Below, piece by piece: positions 44,047 through 53,369 of a stretch of DNA of 64,000 nucleotides (the first letter of the stretch is position 1; every line of letters starts with the position of its first letter). The stretch comes from Flavivirga aquatica (lineage in GTDB: Bacteria; Bacteroidota; Bacteroidia; Flavobacteriales; Flavobacteriaceae): contig NZ_MDJD01000048.1 of NCBI RefSeq assembly GCF_001747085.1, positions 1 through 64,000 on the forward strand. Reading direction: 5' to 3'. The notes beneath the pieces are model-generated. The model had not been told where the DNA came from and searched no databases. It worked only from the letters and a program-made list of their open reading frames with translations. Both the position numbers and the translations under genes were made by a program.

Positions 44047-45411
44047 TTACTCTGTTTTTAATCGATTTTGTTCTAAATTTTCGGCTAATCGTTTTTCTAT
44101 AATGGGTTCAATTAGTGTTTTTCTTTGTTTTATTTTTACAAATGGGTAAAGTTCTAATTCGTTTTTCATAACGTCATTTGTATTAGTGTGTTTATTGGTA
44201 CCTAACAAAACTTCTTCTCCAGAATCAAATTGCTGTTGTTCTTTAGTGGCGTTTTCTTTTATTTTACGTTGAATAGTGCCTTCTTTTAATTGTTTTAAAA
44301 AACCACCATTCGTTTCAATATTTTTAAATAAACCTAATGCTTTTTCTGAAAGTTGATTGGTTAAGCTTTCAATATAATAAGATCCGTCTGATGGGTTATC
44401 AACTTTATCAAAATAACTTTCATGTTTTAAGATCAATAATTGATTTCTAGCAATGCGTTCACCAAATTCATTGTCTTTATGATAAATAGAATCGTAAGGC
44501 AAGTTACTAATCGAATTCGACCCACCAAGTATGGCACTCATACACTCGGTTGTTGTACGTAGCATATTTGTATTGTAGTCGTACAATGTTTTATTGCGTT
44601 TGGTTGGAATTGTTGTAATATAACAATCTGTATTGATATTATATTCTGAAGATAATATGTTCCAAAGTATGCGAAGCGCTCTTAGTTTTGCTATTTCAAA
44701 AAAGTAATTAGAGCCAACTGCAATTTTAAAATAAACCTGAAGTGATTGTTTTGTTTTTGGCTCAATATTGTGATCTAAATAATTTAAGTATTCATTTGCA
44801 TGAGATAAGGCGTAGGCGAGTTGTTGTACCATGTTTGCTCCTGCATTTTGATATAAAGAAGCATCAATAGTGAACGATTTAGAGTTTTTTGTAAATTTTT
44901 CAAAGCCTTGAAAATCGGCTTTTAAGTTTGTATACCAGTTTCCACTTTTAGCTAGGTTATTTATAATGTCTACATTAATTTTTGCTTGAGGAAGAATATC
45001 AAATAATTTTTTTATAAATGTTTCAGATAGAAATTTTAATTCAAAATAAAGTAGATTGGATTCAGTATTTATATTTTTTAATAAATTGTGAATAGAAGTG
45101 TTTTCAGAAGGTATAATAAATTGAATGCTTTCTGCGCCTCTTTTAATAGCATCAATAGCTTTTAAATTTGATTTCGTTTCATCTGCAACAAAAATAGATT
45201 GACAAATTTTCCATTGTGTTGCTTTTGTGTTAGATATATTTGGGTGTTCTTGAAAATCATCAGCATGATAGAATGGTTTAACCAGAATATCTTCATTGGT
45301 TTTCCAAATGAGAGTATCATTGTAGTCAGTTCCTTTTAAGTCGAACTGAATTTTTTGCTTCCATTGTTTAGCAGAAACCGAATCAAATTTATCAAACAAC
45401 TGATTATTCAT
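44047..45411 (-). CDS. mutA: Methylmalonyl-CoA mutase small subunit
   Basis: 454 residues with the mutase barrel only; the B12-like C-terminal domain of longer small subunits is missing. Recognisable parts: WKQKIQFDLKGTDYNDTLIW, AGANMVQQLAYALSHANEYL, AKLRALRILWNIL and PSDGSYYIESLTNQLSEKAL. The subunit is non-catalytic and pairs with the large subunit encoded downstream. One base after divIC. Confidence 0.9.
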   Translation of the reverse strand: MNNQLFDKFDSVSAKQWKQKIQFDLKGTDYNDTLIWKTNEDILVKPFYHADDFQEHPNISNTKATQWKICQSIFVADETKSNLKAIDAIKRGAESIQFIIPSENTSIHNLLKNINTESNLLYFELKFLSETFIKKLFDILPQAKINVDIINNLAKSGNWYTNLKADFQGFEKFTKNSKSFTIDASLYQNAGANMVQQLAYALSHANEYLNYLDHNIEPKTKQSLQVYFKIAVGSNYFFEIAKLRALRILWNILSSEYNINTDCYITTIPTKRNKTLYDYNTNMLRTTTECMSAILGGSNSISNLPYDSIYHKDNEFGERIARNQLLILKHESYFDKVDNPSDGSYYIESLTNQLSEKALGLFKNIETNGGFLKQLKEGTIQRKIKENATKEQQQFDSGEEVLLGTNKHTNTNDVMKNELELYPFVKIKQRKTLIEPIIEKRLAENLEQNRLKTE

Positions 45412-45412
45412 C

Positions 45413-45769
45413 TTATTTAGTTTTTAAGCTGTCTTCGTATTCAATAATGTAAATTTCCTCATTTTCACGTTTCATGTAATAGGCTTCGCGAGCAAATTTT
45501 TCTAAACCTTTTTCTGTGCTTATTTCTTTAATTGCTTTATTGTCTTTTTCTATTTCCTTTTTATAATAGTCCTTTTCGTTTTCTAAAGCTTCAATATCTG
45601 TATTTAATTCATGATGAATAAGCCATGAGTTGGTGTCAAAAAATACCATCCAAACCATAAAAATAATTATAATTATAACGAATATATTTTTTAGCGCAGC
45701 AAAAGCAGCAAAAATAGCACGAAATATATTTTTTAATGATTTGAAATATTTGTTTTGCTTTATAGCCAT
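45413..45769 (-). CDS. FtsB/DivIC-type septum formation initiator
   Basis: 118 residues: a basic cytoplasmic N-terminus, one membrane segment (about 22-42), then a coiled coil (ELNTDIEALENEKDYYKKEI) and FAREAYYMKRENEEIYIIEY, the typical DivIC end. A bitopic divisome protein that should pair with FtsL/FtsQ. Located between udk (2 bases) and the mutase small subunit (1 base). Confidence 0.9.
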   Translation of the reverse strand: MAIKQNKYFKSLKNIFRAIFAAFAALKNIFVIIIIIFMVWMVFFDTNSWLIHHELNTDIEALENEKDYYKKEIEKDNKAIKEISTEKGLEKFAREAYYMKRENEEIYIIEYEDSLKTK

Positions 45770-45771
45770 AA

Positions 45772-46377
45772 TTATAGCTTCTCGTTTATTATAGTTTTAA
45801 CTATATTTATAGCCACAGTATTATAGTTGTTATTTGGTATAATAATATCTGCATATTCTTTCATGGGTTCTATGAATTGATTATGCATTGGTTTTAGGGT
45901 TGTTTTATATCTGGTAAGTACCTCTTCTAAATCCCTTCCGCGTTCAGAAATATCTCTTTTTAGGCGCCTTAATAAGCGTTCGTCACTATCTGCATGTACA
46001 AATATTTTAATATCAAATAGGTTTCTTAATTCTGGATTTGTAAGGATTAAAATACCTTCAACAATCATTACTTTTCTAGGGTGGGTTAAAATAGTATCTC
46101 CAGTTCTATTGTGTTTAACAAATGAATAAATAGGTTGATTTATAGGTTTATTATTCTTTAGTGCTTTTAAATGTTCTGTTAAAAGATCAAAATCGATAGA
46201 TCTAGGATGGTCAAAATTTATTTTAACACGCTCTTCATAACTTAAATGTGTGGTGTCTTTATAATAAGAATCTTGAGAAATAATACCAACTTCTCCTTCT
46301 GGAAGTTCGTTTAATATTTGGTTTACAACGGTAGTCTTACCACATCCCGTGCCACCTGCAATACCTATTATGAGCAT
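45772..46377 (-). CDS. udk: Uridine kinase
   Basis: 201 residues. Phosphorylates uridine and cytidine in pyrimidine salvage. P-loop GIAGGTGCGKTTVVNQIL, QDSYYKD, NFDHPRSIDFDLL, MIVEGILIL and DSDERLLRRLKRDISERGRD. Upstream on the minus strand is TAAATTTG (46404-46411), a -7 box that probably starts the udk-divIC-mutase operon. Confidence 0.95.
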   Translation of the reverse strand: MLIIGIAGGTGCGKTTVVNQILNELPEGEVGIISQDSYYKDTTHLSYEERVKINFDHPRSIDFDLLTEHLKALKNNKPINQPIYSFVKHNRTGDTILTHPRKVMIVEGILILTNPELRNLFDIKIFVHADSDERLLRRLKRDISERGRDLEEVLTRYKTTLKPMHNQFIEPMKEYADIIIPNNNYNTVAINIVKTIINEKL

Positions 46378-46403
46378 ATATGTTAGTTTAATAATTAACT
46401 AAA

Positions 46404-46411
46404 CAAATTTA
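46404..46411 (-). promoter_or_regulatory. -7 box of the udk operon
   Basis: Minus-strand TAAATTTG matches TAnnTTTG, about 27 bases before the udk start. No clear -33 element. Confidence 0.45.
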
Positions 46412-46504
46412 AGATTATTTCTTTGTAAAAATTTTAGAAGGGCATCATATTTTTAAAAAGTAAAAAAGAAATGTAAAAAAGATTTTATTTGTAAAAGAAA
46501 GTTA

Positions 46505-46512
46505 TATATTTG
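46505..46512 (+). promoter_or_regulatory. -7 box of the tRNA-Pro promoter
   Basis: TATATTTG, 25 bases before the mature tRNA 5' end. A TTTG lies only 13 bases further upstream, so the -33 element is not canonical. Confidence 0.5.
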
Positions 46513-46537
46513 CAGTCCTTAAAAATGATAGTCAATT

Positions 46538-46612
46538 CGGGGTGTAGCGTAGCCCGGTTATCGCGCCACGTTTGGGACGTGGAGGCCGCAGGTTCGAATC
46601 CTGCCACCCCGA
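46538..46612 (+). tRNA. tRNA-Pro (anticodon TGG)
   Basis: Cloverleaf: acceptor CGGGGTG/CACCCCG, anticodon stem CCACG/CGTGG around loop TTTGGGA (anticodon TGG), T arm GCAGG-TTCGAAT-CCTGC, discriminator A. No CCA is encoded. Reads proline codons CCN. Downstream is a hairpin terminator. Confidence 0.96.
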
Positions 46613-46635
46613 CGAATCTAGAAATAGGTTATAGC

Positions 46636-46670
46636 AAAACACTGTTAATCATGTGATTATCAGTGTTTTT
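46636..46670 (+). terminator. Terminator after tRNA-Pro
   Basis: AAAACACTG-T-TAATCA, loop TG, TGATTA-T-CAGTGTTTTT. Confidence 0.75.
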
Positions 46671-46983
46671 TATTTTACACATTTTATTTGATATCAAATA
46701 AAAGAGATCAAGTAAAAAAGTTTTGAGATTAAATGATTAGGCAAAAATATTAGTTAGCCTAAATAGAGAGAATGATGAGTTCCATATTACCTTAGAAATG
46801 GCAGGTAATTAATAAGAATTACCTATACTATTTTTACAGCAGGGTATCATTATTTTCAGTTCTTGCCTTTACCATTTCGTTTAAAATGCATGCGCTAATT
46901 AACTAGACTATAGAAACTTTAAAATAAGTATTTAAAAGAGGAATAATAATTTTAATAAGTAGTACTAAATAAAACTATTGGTT
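46671..46983. repeat. Intergenic DNA with dispersed repeat, copy 2
   Basis: No gene. Bases 46735-46767 are the exact reverse complement of 26586-26618 (33 of 33). Its place just after a tRNA suggests an old integration scar, but no attachment-site copy of the tRNA end is seen. Confidence 0.6.
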
Positions 46984-48018
46984 TTATATTGAGAGCGTTA
47001 TTTTTTCTCTTTTTGCTTTTAGATATTCACTTGGACTAATATTATATTTTTCCTTAAATATTTTTGAAAAATAGCTCCTGCTACTAAAGCCTATGGTGTA
47101 AACAATTTGAGAAATATTAAGCTCAGAGTTATTCATTAAGTCTCGAGCGGCTTCAAGTCTAGCATGTCTAATATATTCCGTAACAGTCCTAGCATATAGA
47201 ATTTTAAAACCTTCTTGAAGCTTTGCTTGGGTTAAACCTGATTCTGAGGATAATTGATCTAGTGAGTAATCAAAAGATACATTTTTTAAAATATGTTTTG
47301 ATATTTTCCTAATAATTTTAAGTTCACTTTTAAGTAAGTTTGTTTCTACCTTTTTACCTTTTGTAGCAATATCATGTTGGTGTATATGCATAGAAAGTAT
47401 TTGGTACACCATACCTTCAATTTTAAGGATTCTTATCATCCCCTTTTGCTTTACTTTTCGAAGTTTAGCTATTGTATCTGCCATTTTTAAATTATAGCTT
47501 CCAAAATATGCAAATACATTTTCGTGGTCTTTATCTAAGAATACTTCGTATAATTTTTTATTTAGTTGAGAAACATTATTGAGACGCTTTTTAAGATATA
47601 ATTTTCGTGTAATTTGAATGACATTAATTTCTAATTTAACATCCTTAGGAAAATAACCATAATTATATCCGCCATCCTTACTAGTTATAATTACTGACTG
47701 AAATTGCTCTATTGTTCGTGTTTCTTTTTGAAAGCCAAATTTATGATCACAATGACCATTTAAACAGTATGTAAAATGAATAGGGTTGTAATTTGATGCA
47801 TCCATAACAAGTGTTATGTCATCAAAAAAAGTAATATCATATTCTAATAAACTTACTCCCCAATCAAACGTAATAAACCGAATATTTCCTTTAGCTAAAT
47901 GACTATCTACTGTTAAAACATATTCTCCCCACCGTTCTACGGTATCTCCACCTATAACATCTTGAATTTGTTTCACAGTACCTTCAGTACTTTCGGCTGT
48001 TATATTTATTTCAGTCAT
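46984..48018 (-). CDS. AraC-family regulator 1 of 4
   Basis: 344 residues. C-terminal AraC-type double helix-turn-helix: LSSESGLTQAKLQEGFKILY, RTVTEYIRHARLEAARDLMN, ISQIVYTIGFSSRSYFSKIF. The N-terminal about 240 residues contain GNIRFITFDWGVSLLEYDI and YCLNGHCDHKFGF, a pattern shared with the three other paralogues at 48801, 50745 and 51923; it does not look like a standard cupin arabinose domain. Ligand and targets are unknown. A 250-base intergenic region separates it from the divergent DUF2383 gene, which it may control. Confidence 0.85.
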   Translation of the reverse strand: MTEINITAESTEGTVKQIQDVIGGDTVERWGEYVLTVDSHLAKGNIRFITFDWGVSLLEYDITFFDDITLVMDASNYNPIHFTYCLNGHCDHKFGFQKETRTIEQFQSVIITSKDGGYNYGYFPKDVKLEINVIQITRKLYLKKRLNNVSQLNKKLYEVFLDKDHENVFAYFGSYNLKMADTIAKLRKVKQKGMIRILKIEGMVYQILSMHIHQHDIATKGKKVETNLLKSELKIIRKISKHILKNVSFDYSLDQLSSESGLTQAKLQEGFKILYARTVTEYIRHARLEAARDLMNNSELNISQIVYTIGFSSRSYFSKIFKEKYNISPSEYLKAKREKITLSI

Positions 48019-48270
48019 AATACCAAAGATATTTAATTTATGAATGTCTTACCTGTTTTATTTTAACATTTTTACATAAAAAAAGATCTCATATGAGATT
48101 TTTTTCAGCATTTTGGATGCTTAAATTATATGAGTTAAAAGTTCAATTAAAAGAACAAATAAGCGTTTTAGCTGTTACTTAAATTTGTGTAAAACAAAAG
48201 TAAAAATGATGTTAAGTAACAATGCATCATTAAAAATATTTAAGAATTGTTACTAATCTAAAAAAAAAGC

Positions 48271-48720
48271 ATGAATACTTACACAGAAAAAGTTGGAGAA
48301 AAGTTAAATGATTTATTAGAAAAAACTTATGATGCTGAAAAGGGATATATGAAAGCGTCTGAAAATGTTGAACATTCTGCTCTTAAAAAATTCTTTAAAA
48401 GAAAGGCAACAGAGCGTTATAATTTTGGACATGAACTGAAAGCAGAAATTAAATCTTTTGGGCATGATGTAGATAAAGGAGGAAGTTTAGCAGGAAAAGT
48501 ACATCGCACTTGGATGGATGTTAAAACATTTGTATCTAATGATAATGCCGAATCTATGCTAGAAGAAGCTATAAGAGGAGAAAAATCTTCAGTAGATGAA
48601 TACCGTGATGTGCTAAGTGAAACTAGTTTACCACCATCAACTAAAGATGTTTTAAGTAAACAGAAAAATATAATTGAAAATGATTTATCTACAATAAATA
48701 GATTGGAAGATTTAGCTTAA
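48271..48720 (+). CDS. PA2169/DUF2383 four-helix-bundle protein
   Basis: 149 residues, fully helical. Pattern: KLNDLLEKTYDAEKGYMKAS, LKKFFKRKATERYNFGHELK, GSLAGKVHRTWMDVKTFVSN, MLEEAIRGEKSSVDEYRDVL. Ferritin-like in fold, associated with stress and late growth in other bacteria; biochemistry unknown. Divergent from AraC regulator 1 and followed by a strong terminator. Confidence 0.9.
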   Translation: MNTYTEKVGEKLNDLLEKTYDAEKGYMKASENVEHSALKKFFKRKATERYNFGHELKAEIKSFGHDVDKGGSLAGKVHRTWMDVKTFVSNDNAESMLEEAIRGEKSSVDEYRDVLSETSLPPSTKDVLSKQKNIIENDLSTINRLEDLA

Positions 48721-48753
48721 CCTTTTAAGTTATAGATTAATTTGGTTATTTTT

Positions 48754-48785
48754 AAAAAGGATGTCTCCTCAAGACATCCTTTTTT
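48754..48785. terminator. Bidirectional terminator after the DUF2383 gene
   Basis: AAAAAGGATGTC, loop TCCTCAA, GACATCCTTTTT. Also placed to end the convergent AraC regulator 2 transcript. Confidence 0.85.
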
Positions 48786-48800
48786 AATATCTGGATATTT

Positions 48801-49844
48801 TTACAGTAATTTCAATGTAGAAATAGTAGCGGTTAATTTTTTATTTTTTTTATAATGTTTTGGGCTACAGCCATATTTAGCTTTAAATATTTTACAAAAA
48901 TAACTTCTACTAGTAAAACCAATTGAATACACAATTTCTGAGATATTCAAATCGGTAGTTTTAAGTAAATGCAGAGCTTTTTTTAATCTAATATGACGAA
49001 TAAAATCTGATACAGTACGATTACTTAATGCTTTAAAACCTTCTTGTAATTTGGCTGGAGAAAGTCTAGTTTTATGACAAAGCATTTCTATGCTATATTG
49101 CTCTTGCGGGTTTGTTTTTATGTCTTCAATAGTAGAAGAAATGCGTTTTAATTCTGTAGCTGTAAGTGTATAATGGTTTATTGATTGTATAGATTCATCA
49201 AAAAGTTGCTCAATATGGTTTGCTAATATGAAATAACTAATTGCCCTAAAATTCATTGACTCGGTAATTTCGTCCTCTGTATTAGTTTTTAGCAAAGCCT
49301 TTACGTATTCTCCAATTTTTAAGTTGTATGATCCAAAATAAATAGGTTCATTAGAGTTCAAGATGTTTAATAATTCTAATAATTTACTTTTTGGAAGATA
49401 AGAAGTGTTCGTTTCATTTTTAAAATACACTTTTTTATCAATACTAATAATATTGATTACCGCTCTTTTATTAGGTTTAATATGAATTATATTTTTTGTG
49501 TTAGCATCACTTTTTAAAAAAGCGGTTTGTAATTCATCAAGCTTTCTAATTGCTATAGAATTTTCAAAAGAATGCAAACTTATGCCTTCCAAACAATATA
49601 TAAATTGAAGCATGTCATTATTTGAATTGTTTAAAGAGAAAGAGAAATTTTTATGGAGTAACAAATCTATATTAATACTTGCCAGCCCTTTATCAAAATT
49701 TAAATAACGAATTCTGCCTTTTCCATTTGAATTATTAACGCTAAGTGTATTAATACCATTAATAACTTTTATGTTGCCTCCTAAATTAAATTGTAACTCT
49801 TTTAAGTTGAAAATGGGGCAGTTATATTTGTTTATGTAAGACAT
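48801..49844 (-). CDS. AraC-family regulator 2 of 4
   Basis: 347 residues, the same layout as regulator 1. N-terminal GKGRIRYLNFDKGLASINID and IYCLEGISLHSFE; C-terminal MLCHKTRLSPAKLQEGFKAL, RTVSDFIRHIRLKKALHLLK, ISEIVYSIGFTSRSYFCKIF. Isolated by a terminator on its 3' side. Divergent from the YedK-like gene at 50048. Confidence 0.85.
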   Translation of the reverse strand: MSYINKYNCPIFNLKELQFNLGGNIKVINGINTLSVNNSNGKGRIRYLNFDKGLASINIDLLLHKNFSFSLNNSNNDMLQFIYCLEGISLHSFENSIAIRKLDELQTAFLKSDANTKNIIHIKPNKRAVINIISIDKKVYFKNETNTSYLPKSKLLELLNILNSNEPIYFGSYNLKIGEYVKALLKTNTEDEITESMNFRAISYFILANHIEQLFDESIQSINHYTLTATELKRISSTIEDIKTNPQEQYSIEMLCHKTRLSPAKLQEGFKALSNRTVSDFIRHIRLKKALHLLKTTDLNISEIVYSIGFTSRSYFCKIFKAKYGCSPKHYKKNKKLTATISTLKLL

Positions 49845-50047
49845 AATTATGTGAAATAATAAATATTTAAAGGGTTGTTTTATAATATGTTAAAGGTAAA
49901 TACTCTATTTTTTTGAACTTGCCGTTTTACAGTATTAGTGTAACACTAATGCGTTTTAATATTTATTTTCAAATGCGTTAGCATTTAATTGGTTATAGTC
50001 AAAAAAAACTTGAATTATTTTAGACTTTTACATGTAAAAAGAAAACA

Positions 50048-50752
50048 ATGTGCTATAGAATATCAAATACAGCAACTAAAGAAACTATAGAAAAAGCATT
50101 TAATGCCTCTTTTGAGTTTCCAAAGCTTCATAAAGAATCTCCAGTTATAGATGGTTTGGTTGAATCATCTGTTTCGGTAATAAAAATATCAGAAAATGAT
50201 AAAATTTCTTTGGCTATTTGGGGTATTTTACCTGAAACGTATCAAGATGATTGGCAGTATTTTCAAAATGTACAGAACACATTAAATTTAAGTTTTGAAA
50301 CTATTAATGAAAATGAAAAATATAGAAATGCTTTGGCTAACAGGAGATGTTTAGTTATAGTTACTGGTTTTTTTACCTATTATCTGCATGATGGCGATTT
50401 ATATCCATATTATGTCCATCAAAAGTCTCATACTCCTTTTGCTATAGCTGGTATTTTTAATCAATTAGATGATGGATTTATTACCTGTTCTTTAATTGTT
50501 TCAAAAGCAAATCCGTTTATAAAAAAAATAAATAATTCAGATAATTTAATGCCTGTTGTATTAGATGAAAATAATCAGGATTTATGGTTAGATGTCCATA
50601 CTAAAAATGATATAATTACTGAAATTATAAATACTGAATCTCGATTAGATTTTAAGGCTTATCCAATTGCTAAAGAATTTCATAAATTGAGAGTAAACTT
50701 CAACTCGGTTTTAGAGCCTGTAAATTATAACAGTATTCCAAAAGCTAAGTAA
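50048..50752 (+). CDS. YedK/HMCES-like SOS response-associated protein, degenerate active site
   Basis: 234 residues. Family members use Cys2 to form a covalent bond with abasic sites in single-stranded DNA. Seen here: MCYR with Cys2, an Asn in NLSFETI (standing for NARxET), RRCLVIVTGFFTYY (standing for RRClxPxxGFYEW) and DNLMPVVL (standing for HxRMPVIL). The Glu of GFYEW and the His before RMP are both replaced. Crosslinking may still occur, but release or catalysis should be changed. The 3' end overlaps AraC regulator 3 by 8 bases, tail to tail. Confidence 0.8.
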   Translation: MCYRISNTATKETIEKAFNASFEFPKLHKESPVIDGLVESSVSVIKISENDKISLAIWGILPETYQDDWQYFQNVQNTLNLSFETINENEKYRNALANRRCLVIVTGFFTYYLHDGDLYPYYVHQKSHTPFAIAGIFNQLDDGFITCSLIVSKANPFIKKINNSDNLMPVVLDENNQDLWLDVHTKNDIITEIINTESRLDFKAYPIAKEFHKLRVNFNSVLEPVNYNSIPKAK

Positions 50753-51776
50753 TTTTAACTTTTTTAATGTTATTCCTATAATCTTTTGGTAAGATACCAT
50801 AGCGTTCAAAAAATATTTTACTAAAATAACTTCTACTTTTAAACCCTACAGAGTATACTATTTCAGAAATGGTTAAATCGCAGTTTTTTAATTGATCTCT
50901 TGATACCTCAAGTTTTAAATCTCTTATATATTCATTCACAGACTTAGAGTACAGTACTTTAAAACCTGTTTGTAATTTTTTAGGACCTAATCCAGATAAT
51001 TTGGAAAGATGATTTATTGATAAAGGTTCAGAAATATTATCAGTTATGTACGTTGAAAGTTCATGAATTTTTTTGATGTGGTCTCTTGATAACGAATCTG
51101 ATAAAAAATCTTTAGATTGCGTTTTTTGGTGTTCAAGAATTTGCATAGCCATAATTAGGTTTAACTGGCCTTCAATAGATAGTGTTTTAACAATTCCGGT
51201 ATCTGAACTATCATCTAAAAGCTTAATTCTATCGGCAATTTTAAGATTGTAGCTTCCTAGATGATGATAAGAATTAACTTCGTTTTGTTTTTCGAAAACT
51301 GTTCGTAATGCCTTATCTAAATAACTTAAATTATTATTTTGTTTTTCTTTATAACTTACCGTATCTAATTGAATAATATTTACTTTAATTTGAGTAGATT
51401 TAGGAAAAATAAAAACTTTTTTTGAATGTATTTTACTTGATATTATGATATTTTGATAACGGTCAAAGTTCATGAAAGTGGTAGCTTCTTCCTCTTCTTT
51501 AAAATCTAAATAACCTTCAGAAATAAAGATAAACTCGACAAGTTTTTTATCATTATTTTCAAAAATCATTTTTGTGACCTCGACAAGGTTAACATTGAAA
51601 TCAATAAGCGTTAAGCCCCAGTCAAAATCAATCCCTCGAATAACTCCATTTCCAAAGCCATTATTAAATGTCAAAATATATTCACCATAAGCTTCTTTTA
51701 AATCACCGTTCAAATAATCTTGTAATTGAATAAGAGTGTCATAAGTAGATGTGTTTTTTATATGTAATAGACGCAT
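50745..51776 (-). CDS. AraC-family regulator 3 of 4
   Basis: 343 residues. N-terminal GNGVIRGIDFDWGLTLIDFN; C-terminal INHLSKLSGLGPKKLQTGFK, VNEYIRDLKLEVSRDQLKN, ISEIVYSVGFKSRSYFSKIF. Closest in layout to regulator 1 (both have FDWG). Its 3' end overlaps the YedK-like gene. Located 146 bases from regulator 4. Confidence 0.85.
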   Translation of the reverse strand: MRLLHIKNTSTYDTLIQLQDYLNGDLKEAYGEYILTFNNGFGNGVIRGIDFDWGLTLIDFNVNLVEVTKMIFENNDKKLVEFIFISEGYLDFKEEEEATTFMNFDRYQNIIISSKIHSKKVFIFPKSTQIKVNIIQLDTVSYKEKQNNNLSYLDKALRTVFEKQNEVNSYHHLGSYNLKIADRIKLLDDSSDTGIVKTLSIEGQLNLIMAMQILEHQKTQSKDFLSDSLSRDHIKKIHELSTYITDNISEPLSINHLSKLSGLGPKKLQTGFKVLYSKSVNEYIRDLKLEVSRDQLKNCDLTISEIVYSVGFKSRSYFSKIFFERYGILPKDYRNNIKKVKIT

Positions 51777-51922
51777 TCTTAAAAAATCCTTTTAATTTGG
51801 GGTTTTAGAATGCAAAGAACCTATGAATAGGAAAAAAAGATTAACACTTATGAAATATAAAATAACACTTTTGGGGTGTATTTTTAACGTTTTTGGATAA
51901 TTTTAAGTGTAAAGTAAGTAAA

Positions 51923-52957
51923 TTAAGCAGATTTATTGTGTCTAGATTTGTTTAAATATGCCTTTGGGGTAATACCGTAGCGTTTTTTGAATATTTTAGA
52001 AAAATAGCTTCTAGAGTTAATACCAATTCTGTATGTTATTTCAGTAACGTTTAAATCTGAGTTTTCTAAAAGTTCTTTTGCTTTTTCTATACGATAGTTC
52101 TTTATAAATTCTTTAACTGTAGAATTATATAAGTGACGAAAACCGCTCTGTAATATATTCTGATTTAAGCCAACACGTTTTGCAAGTACAGCAATGCTAT
52201 CAATATTTGCAATTTCATCTTTTATAATTTTCACAGCATTTTCAATACTTTCAATAGTAGACTGACGTAATATTTTTCTTTTTTCAGGCGTATTTAAATC
52301 GTCAAGATATTGTTGTAAATAATGGATGAGTATTTCATTAGCTTTAGCTTCAAGAAACACAGATTTCATAAAATCTTCTTCCAAATCACATTCTGTAAAT
52401 TCTTCAATTAATTTGGCTATTTCTAAGCTGTAATGCCCTTTATAATAAAATTTATTGATACCATTTAAATCTCTAAAAACATGAACCAACTCCTCATTCA
52501 TATTAGAAATGAATGATTCTATTTTTTCTTCGAATAGCTTTCTGTTTATTTCTAAACTAAAAGTACAAATTTGAGTGTTAGCTGGTATTTTGAAAATATG
52601 ATTATTGGTTGGTGTTCTAGATATCATAACACTTTCCAATCTATTAATAGCATGGGTTTCGGTATCTTCAGTAAATTCATGTTCAAATGAAGATTCTCTG
52701 TTAAACATTATTTTTAGAGGGTGTACAACGCCTTTTTTATGCTCAAAATGTAATTCTTTTTTTAAAAGATAATCGGACTCTAAAACACCAATGCCATTAT
52801 CAAAACAAGTTGCTTTTATATATCCTGAGCCTATTTTTTTTGGAATTTTTAAACAATACTCATTATGCTTAACATCAAAATTAATGTTCAAAATATCAGC
52901 CATGTCTTTTATAACATCGCTAGCTTCTAAATCCCTAATTGTTAATTTTTTGCTCAC
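51923..52957 (-). CDS. AraC-family regulator 4 of 4
   Basis: 344 residues, the most divergent of the four. N-terminal GSGYIKATCFDNGIGVLESD and FNRESSFEHEF; C-terminal LAKRVGLNQNILQSGFRHLY, STVKEFIKNYRIEKAKELLE, VTEITYRIGINSRSYFSKIF. Divergent from the DUF1328 gene at 53142, with 184 bases between. Confidence 0.85.
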   Translation of the reverse strand: MSKKLTIRDLEASDVIKDMADILNINFDVKHNEYCLKIPKKIGSGYIKATCFDNGIGVLESDYLLKKELHFEHKKGVVHPLKIMFNRESSFEHEFTEDTETHAINRLESVMISRTPTNNHIFKIPANTQICTFSLEINRKLFEEKIESFISNMNEELVHVFRDLNGINKFYYKGHYSLEIAKLIEEFTECDLEEDFMKSVFLEAKANEILIHYLQQYLDDLNTPEKRKILRQSTIESIENAVKIIKDEIANIDSIAVLAKRVGLNQNILQSGFRHLYNSTVKEFIKNYRIEKAKELLENSDLNVTEITYRIGINSRSYFSKIFKKRYGITPKAYLNKSRHNKSA

Positions 52958-53141
52958 TTTTCTAAATCTATAGAAGTAAAGATAATCTATTTTATAATTA
53001 ATAATCTAGAAATTTGTGTATGAGCAAATATTTGAATCATAAGGGTTAAGTAATAATATACTATTTAATCATCTTTGTATTGTAAGCAATAGTAAAACGT
53101 TTACTACTGCTCAATTTTATTAACCTTAAAAAATCAAAAAT

Positions 53142-53303
53142 ATGTTACGTTGGACAATCACATTTATCATCATTGCAATAATTGCAGGAGTATTAGGGTT
53201 TGGAGGAGTTGCTGGAGCATCAGCTGGAATAGCTAAAATATGTTTCTTTATATTTTTAGTATTATTCGTTTTATCTCTATTAAAAGGAGTCGTTAAAAAG
53301 TAG
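53142..53303 (+). CDS. DUF1328 small membrane protein
   Basis: 53 residues: [32 protein letters not shown], then a second hydrophobic segment and VKK. This is the classic DUF1328 (YtjA) pattern with two membrane helices, linked to stress conditions in other bacteria but of unknown function. Precedes a small lipoprotein gene. Confidence 0.92.
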   Translation: MLRWTITFIIIAIIAGVLGFGGVAGASAGIAKICFFIFLVLFVLSLLKGVVKK

Positions 53304-53369
53304 TTCAATAAATAAGAACTCATACCAATTTATATAAAATAAATATTAACTTTTAAAACATACATAGAC

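Noticed and set aside
43391-45411. Cobalamin riboswitch for the mutase genes
   Set aside because: The genes are inside an operon with almost no intergenic DNA; no B12-box was seen upstream of udk.
46538-46983. Integrated element at tRNA-Pro
   Set aside because: No integrase is adjacent and no repeated 3' end of the tRNA was found downstream; only a short dispersed repeat is present.
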